A stretch of DNA of 64,000 bases. It comes from Pseudomonadota bacterium. GTDB lineage: Bacteria > Pseudomonadota > Alphaproteobacteria > Rhizobiales > Rhizobiaceae. The notes under the pieces were generated by a model that saw only the letters and a list, made by a program, of their open reading frames with translations, was not told where the DNA came from and searched no databases. Each line of letters begins with the position of its first letter. Positions within the stretch are counted from its first letter, which is position 1. Of this stretch, positions 58,815-64,000 are shown piece after piece. A program made the position numbers and the translations under genes. The stretch spans positions 4,031 to 68,030 of the forward strand of contig JAEWDP010000101.1 of the NCBI GenBank assembly GCA_023390055.1. Direction: 5' to 3'.

Positions 58815-61334
58815 TTACTTGGACTTCGGCACGCGAGGCACGATACTGCCCTTGCGCGGCGATGCCTTGGGGGGCTGCTCCAACGCGGTCACATCGGCGT
58901 CTTCCATGGGTTGCGCCTTGGCATCACCTTTTCCGCCGGACGTTTTCTTTCCCGGCCGCGGCTTCTTCATCCTCGCCTTGACCTCACCTGAAGCCTTCTC
59001 CACCTCGGCTTCGCGCTTCGGTTTTACCGGGACAGCTTCCGGGACGCATTCGAGCACCAGTCCTTCCTGGCCGTCTTCGAGCTTGCCAACACGCACATGC
59101 ACGACACCACCCTTGCGAAGCTTGCCGAACAGGATCTCGTTGGCGAGTGGCTTCTTGATATGTTCCTGAATGACCCGCGCCAGCGGACGCGCACCCATGC
59201 GCTCGTCATAGCCCTTGTCTGCCAGCCAGGCGACTGCATCCTGATGCAGGTCAAATGTGACGTTGCGTTCGGAAAGTTGTGTTTCAAGCTGCATGACGAA
59301 TTTCTGGACGACCTGGTGAATGACTTCGGTCGGCAGCGACGCAAACGGAATGACTGCGTCCAGGCGATTGCGGAACTCCGGTGTGAACAACCGGTTGAGT
59401 GCCTCTTCATCCTCGCCTGTACGTTTCGACGAGCCAAAGCCGATTGCCGCCTTGGCCATTTCCGATGCACCCGCATTCGTCGTCATGATCAAGATGATGT
59501 TGCGGAAGTCGATCTTCTTACCGTTGTGATCGGTCAGTGAACCGTGATCCATGACCTGCAACAGGATATTGAAGATGTCCGGATGCGCCTTTTCAATCTC
59601 GTCGAGAAGCACCACGCTGTGGGGATGCTGGTCGACGCTGTCGGTCAGGAGACCACCCTGATCGAAGCCGACATAACCGGGAGGTGCGCCTAGAAGTCGC
59701 GATACGGTGTGACGCTCCATGTATTCCGACATGTCGAACCGCAAAAGCTCGACACCAAGAGAGGTTGCAAGCTGCTTGGCAACCTCCGTCTTGCCAACGC
59801 CGGTCGGACCGGAAAAGACATAGGCACCGATCGGCTTGTTGGGTTCACGCAGACCCGCGCGGGCGAGCTTGATCGATGTCGACAATGCCTCGATGGCCTT
59901 GTCCTGGCCGTAGACGACCGAGCGCAGTTCCTTTTCGAGATTGGCGAGAACCATCTCGTCATCCTTGGACACCGTCTTCGGCGGGATACGCGCCATGGTG
60001 GCGATTGTTGCCTCGATTTCCTTTTCGGTAATCAGCTTGCGGCGCCTGGAAGCCGGCAGCAGCATCTGTGCCGCTCCGGTTTCATCGATCACGTCGATTG
60101 CCTTGTCCGGCAGCTTGCGATCTGAAATGTAGCGCGCCGACAGCTGGACTGCCGACTTGATCGCCTCATTGGTATAGCGCAGCTTGTGATAGTCCTCGAA
60201 ATAGGGTTTCAGACCCTTCATGATTTCAATGGCATCATCGATCGACGGTTCGTTGACATCGATTTTCTGGAAACGGCGCACAAGTGCCCGGTCCTTCTCG
60301 AAGAACTGGCGATATTCCTTGTAAGTTGTCGAACCGATGCAGCGGATGGCGCCAGAAGACAGTGCCGGTTTCAAGAGGTTGGACGCGTCCATGGCGCCAC
60401 CGGATGTTGCTCCGGCGCCGATGACCGTATGGATCTCATCGATGAACAGCACAGCACCGGGAAATTCCTCGAGTTCCTTGACCACCTGTTTCAGGCGCTC
60501 TTCGAAGTCGCCGCGATAACGGGTACCGGCAAGCAGCGTTCCCATATCAAGCGAGAAAATGGTGGCATCCTTCAAGGCATCCGGGACCTTGCCTTCGACG
60601 ATGCGCTTGGCGAGCCCCTCGGCGATTGCAGTCTTGCCGACGCCTGGATCACCGACATAGAGAGGATTGTTCTTGGAACGGCGGCACAGGACCTGAATGG
60701 TCCGGTTCACCTCAGCCTGACGTCCGATCAGAGGATCGATGCGGCCTTCCTTCGCCTTTTCGTTGAGATTGACACAATAGGCCTGCAGGGCATCTGCCGG
60801 CTTTTTTGCCGCCCCATCATCCTGTTCACGCGAAGGTTTGGCATCCTGGTCGCTGTCTTCGGCACCACGAGGCGGCCGCACGGTCGAAGATCCGGGGCGT
60901 TTTCCAATCCCGTGGGAGATGTAGTTAACCGCATCGTAACGGGTCATTTCCTGTTCCTGCAGGAAGAAGGCCGCGTGGCTTTCCCGTTCGGCGAAGATTG
61001 CCACGAGCACATTGGCACCCGTGACCTCTTCACGTCCGGACGACTGGACATGAATGACCGCGCGCTGGATGACGCGCTGGAAGCCGGATGTCGGCTTGGA
61101 ATCTTCATCATATCCGGTCACAAGGTTGGCAAGCTCATTGTCGACGTATTCGGCGACGGTCTTGCGCAATGCATCCAGGTTGACATTACAAGCACCCATG
61201 ACCGCTGCCGCATCTGCATCGTCGATCAATGCCAAAAGCAGGTGCTCGAGCGTTGCATACTCATGATGCCGCTCATTTGCGTAGGTCAGTGCCTGGTGAA
61301 GCGCCTTTTCAAGACTAGGCGAAAAAGTTGGCAC
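58815..61334 (-). CDS. clpA: ATP-dependent Clp protease ATP-binding subunit ClpA
   Basis: 839 residues. N-domain (MPTFSPSLEKALHQALTYAN, then YATLEHLLLALI), first AAA+ module with Walker A GDPGVGKTAI near 225 and Walker B GAVLFIDEIH near 292, second with GPTGVGKTEV near 510 and VVLLDEIEKAHPDI near 575. The C-terminus carries an unusual Lys/Pro-rich tail after residue 790 (KMKKPRPGKKTSGG-type). ClpA unfolds substrates for ClpP and takes N-end-rule cargo from ClpS, encoded 9 bp upstream. Confidence 0.97.
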   Translation of the reverse strand: MPTFSPSLEKALHQALTYANERHHEYATLEHLLLALIDDADAAAVMGACNVNLDALRKTVAEYVDNELANLVTGYDEDSKPTSGFQRVIQRAVIHVQSSGREEVTGANVLVAIFAERESHAAFFLQEQEMTRYDAVNYISHGIGKRPGSSTVRPPRGAEDSDQDAKPSREQDDGAAKKPADALQAYCVNLNEKAKEGRIDPLIGRQAEVNRTIQVLCRRSKNNPLYVGDPGVGKTAIAEGLAKRIVEGKVPDALKDATIFSLDMGTLLAGTRYRGDFEERLKQVVKELEEFPGAVLFIDEIHTVIGAGATSGGAMDASNLLKPALSSGAIRCIGSTTYKEYRQFFEKDRALVRRFQKIDVNEPSIDDAIEIMKGLKPYFEDYHKLRYTNEAIKSAVQLSARYISDRKLPDKAIDVIDETGAAQMLLPASRRRKLITEKEIEATIATMARIPPKTVSKDDEMVLANLEKELRSVVYGQDKAIEALSTSIKLARAGLREPNKPIGAYVFSGPTGVGKTEVAKQLATSLGVELLRFDMSEYMERHTVSRLLGAPPGYVGFDQGGLLTDSVDQHPHSVVLLDEIEKAHPDIFNILLQVMDHGSLTDHNGKKIDFRNIILIMTTNAGASEMAKAAIGFGSSKRTGEDEEALNRLFTPEFRNRLDAVIPFASLPTEVIHQVVQKFVMQLETQLSERNVTFDLHQDAVAWLADKGYDERMGARPLARVIQEHIKKPLANEILFGKLRKGGVVHVRVGKLEDGQEGLVLECVPEAVPVKPKREAEVEKASGEVKARMKKPRPGKKTSGGKGDAKAQPMEDADVTALEQPPKASPRKGSIVPRVPKSK

Positions 61335-61343
61335 GTGGGTTCC

Positions 61344-61703
61344 TCACTTCTTTTCCATCACGCATTGTAGCGGATGCTGGTGCTGGCGGGCAAAATCCAT
61401 AACCTGACTGACCTTTGTTTCCGCAACTTCATACGTGTAGATTCCGCATTCCCCCACGCCATGATTATGAACGTGGAGCATGATCCGTGTGGCGGCCTCG
61501 CGGTCCTTCTGGAAGAACCGTTCCAAGATATGGATGACGAATTCCATCGGCGTATAGTCGTCATTCAGCAGCAATACACGGTAGAGGCTAGGCTTCTTGG
61601 TTTTTGGTTTGGTACGGGTAATGACGGACGTACCGCGATTTGCGTTGTCTCCGTCACCGTTCTTCTCGTCTTCCATCAAGATCGGCCGTGCGATCATCTT
61701 CAT
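61344..61703 (-). CDS. clpS: ATP-dependent Clp protease adaptor ClpS
   Basis: 119 residues. YRVLLLNDDYTPMEFVIHIL near residue 41-60, ATRIMLHVHNHGVGECGIYT near 71-90 and YEVAETKVSQVMDFARQHQHP are the ClpS motifs, including the Asn-Asp and Met/His residues that bind N-degron side chains. The N-terminal 35 residues are disordered and charged, as usual. It precedes clpA on the same transcript. Confidence 0.97.
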   Translation of the reverse strand: MKMIARPILMEDEKNGDGDNANRGTSVITRTKPKTKKPSLYRVLLLNDDYTPMEFVIHILERFFQKDREAATRIMLHVHNHGVGECGIYTYEVAETKVSQVMDFARQHQHPLQCVMEKK

Positions 61704-62241
61704 TCATTCCCCAATCATCCGGCGAACGACCCATCAGCTTGGGCGGTGGATTTCAGTTGATACTAACTTAGTTCATCGAGCGCCGATTTTAAGCCCTCTT
61801 TGGCGCAGAGCAATCACTATTCCGCGCTCGATGGTGCTGTTGCGGCAAAAGACGAGAGGCAAATGCCGGCAGATGACGATGCAGCATATGGCAGGTAGCT
61901 TCGGATTGCCGTCGACAGACCTCTTCGAGGTTGCGTCCGCAAACCTCTACGGTCGCGGCAATTGCCGTTAGGGCACAGGCAATCGACCGGCCGCCAGGCC
62001 GGCCTAAACCGCAAGAACAGCAATGGCGGCTTTTTGCTTGATCGTCCAGATCACGGTGGATCAGGACGCTCTTGCGGCAAAAACGCCCGCAAGGTCCGAT
62101 GATCCGGCTCAAGGCTGCCTTCAGGGCAGGACGAAGTGTCGGATGCCGAACCAATCGACATGTTTTATCGGTTGGTTCGTTTCGTCCGGATCTTTCCGTC
62201 GAAGGCCATGGTCTCCAATGGTCCGGAAAAGTACCGGCTGG
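61704..62241. other. Intergenic with a possible degraded gene
   Basis: 540 bp. A minus-strand open frame at 61789-62154 (121 codons) contains ALTAIAATVEVCGRNLEEVC and RRQSEATCHMLHRHL, which resembles the helical body of phasin-like proteins often found upstream of clpS in rhizobia, but the flanks look unlike a protein and the call is weak. Confidence 0.3.
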
Positions 62242-62445
62242 CTAGAGATCGACGTCCAGGATGGCCATCGAAAAATTGTAGGAAAGATCGCCATCTTCAT
62301 CATCGACATAGACCACGCCCAGAAATTCGTCGCCGAGATAGACTTCCGCCGAATCGTCCTTGCGTGGGCGCGCCTTGACGCTGACTTGTGCATTGAAGGT
62401 CTTTTTGAAGTAGCTGTCGAGCTTCTTGATTTCTTCTGGTTTCAC
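62242..62445 (-). CDS. DUF3126 family protein
   Basis: 67 residues from GTG 62445, with GGAG 7 nt upstream; longer frames to 62586 have no such site. VKPEEIKKLDSYFKKTFNAQ and VYLGDEFLGVVYVDDEDGDL are the DUF3126 pattern, a small protein found in Hyphomicrobiales and relatives, of unknown function. Confidence 0.85.
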   Translation of the reverse strand: MKPEEIKKLDSYFKKTFNAQVSVKARPRKDDSAEVYLGDEFLGVVYVDDEDGDLSYNFSMAILDVDL

Positions 62446-62713
62446 GATCGTTCTCCGTCGGCAGGTCAGGTTTTCGCGCTTGTGCCATGCCATTATGGGC
62501 AAAGTAAAGGCAAAGCCGGCAAGCTTCACAACTACCATTGCGATCGCGGCAGGACGATCGAGGTTGCCCACCTTCCGGCAAACCACAATCTCGTTCCCGA
62601 TGACCTAATTGACAGGCCGGCCATCCTCCAAAAGATTAACCTTTCATTAGCAATAAAATTGCGCTTCTCCCGGAATTTGATTATTATCTAATTTAAGACA
62701 GGGGGAACAATAA

Positions 62714-63376
62714 ATGAGCAAGATCCGGGTAGCGCTGGTGAACAGCCAACCTATGCTTCTGGACGCAATGGCCGGAACATTTTCAACGAACGATTTTATG
62801 ATTGTGGCAAAGACGGTGGCCTCGCGGGAGGCAGTCGAGATTGCCCGTTCGCGCAAGCCGGACGTCATCATCCTTGATCCAGGCGACCCGATGTGTGCAC
62901 CGCACTCGATTTCGGCAATCACCCGATTGGCAAACGGCCCGAAAGTCGTTGTGTTCACGACGATTGCTGCAATTGAGCAGGCTGTACGCGCTCTGGAGGG
63001 CGGAGCCACAGGCTATCTGACGACGACAAGCCACGCATCCGAATTGCGGGAGGCTGTTCAGGCTGTGCATGTCGGCGATACATTCATCAGCCCTTCGGTT
63101 GCCACCAAGCTGGTTGCATCCTTGCGCACAACTGCGCTCAGAAGGGCCACGACGCAGAAACGAAAGCTTACGGTCAGGGAAGAACAGATCGTCGATCTCC
63201 TGCATGAGGGCAAGACGAACAAAGAAATCGCAAACGTACTGGCGCTCAGCGAAAAGACTGTAAAACACTACATGACTGTTCTCATGCACAAGCTTGAGGC
63301 TCGAAGCAGGCTCGAAGTCATCCTCGCATTCAAGGATTCAACACCCGCTGCAGCGGCATCGTCCTTGCGGTTGTAG
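62714..63376 (+). CDS. LuxR/NarL-type response regulator with atypical receiver
   Basis: 220 residues with GGGGGAAC upstream of ATG. Receiver domain residues 1-115: the phospho-acceptor Asp55 is present (PDVIILDPGDP) but the acidic pair expected near residues 10-11 is Asn-Ser (VALVNSQP), and the conserved Lys region reads GYLTTTS rather than GYLxK. The C-terminal LuxR helix-turn-helix is intact (LTVREEQIVDLLHEGKTNKE, then IANVLALSEKTVKHYMTVLM). The protein may act without phosphorylation. The 268-bp spacer upstream ends in an A/T-rich promoter-like region. Confidence 0.88.
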   Translation: MSKIRVALVNSQPMLLDAMAGTFSTNDFMIVAKTVASREAVEIARSRKPDVIILDPGDPMCAPHSISAITRLANGPKVVVFTTIAAIEQAVRALEGGATGYLTTTSHASELREAVQAVHVGDTFISPSVATKLVASLRTTALRRATTQKRKLTVREEQIVDLLHEGKTNKEIANVLALSEKTVKHYMTVLMHKLEARSRLEVILAFKDSTPAAAASSLRL

Positions 63377-63985
63377 ACACCACAAGACGTAAAGTCGCTC
63401 ACCTTGAAGGAAGTGCTTTGCGGCCTGCCCTGGTAACAGAGAAGAATGGACGCTCCCTCTGGAAGAGATGTCTCTTCTTGCGGTGAAGCGATCATGCCGG
63501 GAACTGGCGACATGCGCACTTGCCGTCTCAACGCCAGATGTCGGCTTGCTCCGGCATTCGCGGTCAGTTTTCAGTCACCGGCTGTCGAGGCCAAGAACGA
63601 AACATCGAAAGAAGACAGGGTCGTCATTTGCGAGCGCCGAAGCGATATCGAACACATCGCGCGCGCCCTCGCCTCGTGGCATGCCATCTTCGGCCGTCAA
63701 AGGGCATCAGTATGCCAATCACAAGACACCCGGCAGGCGCTTGTTGCAGAGCACACTCCAATGGTGACCGCTTCTTGCTGCGGACGCCACCATTCAAGCC
63801 ATTAAAGATTAGAACCAGTCAAAGATTCTGCGCAACGCGCAAAATTACCGTGTGGCAGTAAAGGAGCCGACAACGCAACGTCAAAGGGAGTGGCGCACAC
63901 GGCAATCGGGTGAGTTAGCGCGTGACATTTGCAAGAATGGCTGAATCTGTGGGAACCCAATTGATTCGATTGGGAGTTTCCGACC
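63377..63985. other. Intergenic, 610 bp, no supported gene
   Basis: Open frames between 63446 and 63861 overlap one another in several frames and none matches a family. A short hairpin (CCCAAT 63956-63961 / ATTGGG 63969-63974) overlaps the ribosome site of the gene that begins at the right edge. Confidence 0.45.
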
Positions 63986-64000
63986 ATGAGCATATCCGAA
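63986..64000 (+). CDS. Start of a gene cut by the window edge
   Basis: ATG at 63986 with GGGAG 9 nt upstream opens MSISE before the window ends. Nothing more can be said of the product. Confidence 0.4.

Noticed and set aside
60186..61370. 394-codon plus-strand frame opposite clpA
   Set aside because: Antisense to clpA, which has complete AAA+ motifs; long opposite frames are common in high-GC genes.

Overview
The window reads as chromosome of an alphaproteobacterium of the order Hyphomicrobiales (Rhizobiales), most likely Rhizobiaceae. The evidence is family content: rpsD, murI with a TrmJ-type methyltransferase, ClpS-ClpA, a RidA / glycerophosphodiesterase / FemAB-like / HIT gene string, an EipB (DUF1849) envelope protein, a BA14K-like protein, DUF3126, an HWE-type histidine kinase and small proline-rich or one-helix proteins typical of rhizobia. 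No tRNA, rRNA or CRISPR array was seen.

Layout. Positions 1-4.7 kb are accessory: a HigA-like antitoxin cut by the window edge, a convergent HigB/Gp49-type toxin, a HEPN-like protein, an uncharacterised protein, a ribbon-helix-helix protein of only 55 residues, and a complete AbiEi-AbiEii type IV toxin-antitoxin pair behind a strong inverted repeat. Positions 5.1-8.9 kb (minus strand) hold a compact operon: N-formylglutamate amidohydrolase-like hydrolase, a MATCAP/DUF1704-type zinc peptidase homologue, and a glutathione-synthetase-like ATP-grasp ligase. Positions 9.2-11 kb hold a two-gene unit with a metallopeptidase-like protein whose zinc site is missing and a small partner whose 5' end is interrupted by a stop codon. 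rpsD and a HerA-like ATPase follow (11.4-14.1 kb).

Positions 15-22 kb are a patchwork of mobile-element and toxin-antitoxin debris: two tnpB fragments, a broken hipB copy, a second AbiE pair with Ala at an expected catalytic Asp, a HipB-like gene with a HipA stub, and one intact hipBA pair. The broken and intact hipB copies are direct repeats about 3 kb apart.

Positions 23-35.5 kb look like a catabolic island: GMC oxidoreductase, MocR-type regulator, enolase-superfamily enzyme, aldehyde dehydrogenase, FAD amine oxidase, a PotFGHI-like ABC importer and a cupin. The simplest reading is import of an amine, oxidation to an aldehyde, oxidation to an acid, and further processing of a hydroxy- or sugar-acid, but the substrate is unknown.

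Positions 36-46 kb are housekeeping and stress genes: murI, trmJ, an HWE kinase, small proteins, CBS, PEBP, a PoxB-like TPP enzyme and a dihydroxyacid dehydratase. Positions 46-56 kb hold a pRiA4b ORF-3-like protein, EipB, the RidA-to-HIT operon, a Phd/PIN toxin-antitoxin locus with a frameshifted toxin, UspA, and a MarR-EmrA-EmrB-type efflux operon with a nested palindromic operator. Positions 56-64 kb hold an SRPBCC protein, a DUF1989 protein, AzlCD, ClpA-ClpS, DUF3126 and an atypical LuxR-type response regulator; the first codons of another gene lie at the right edge.

The candidate for an incompletely described system is the 5.1-8.9 kb ligase / peptidase / amidohydrolase operon. The density of toxin-antitoxin loci, in all states of decay, is the second striking feature.
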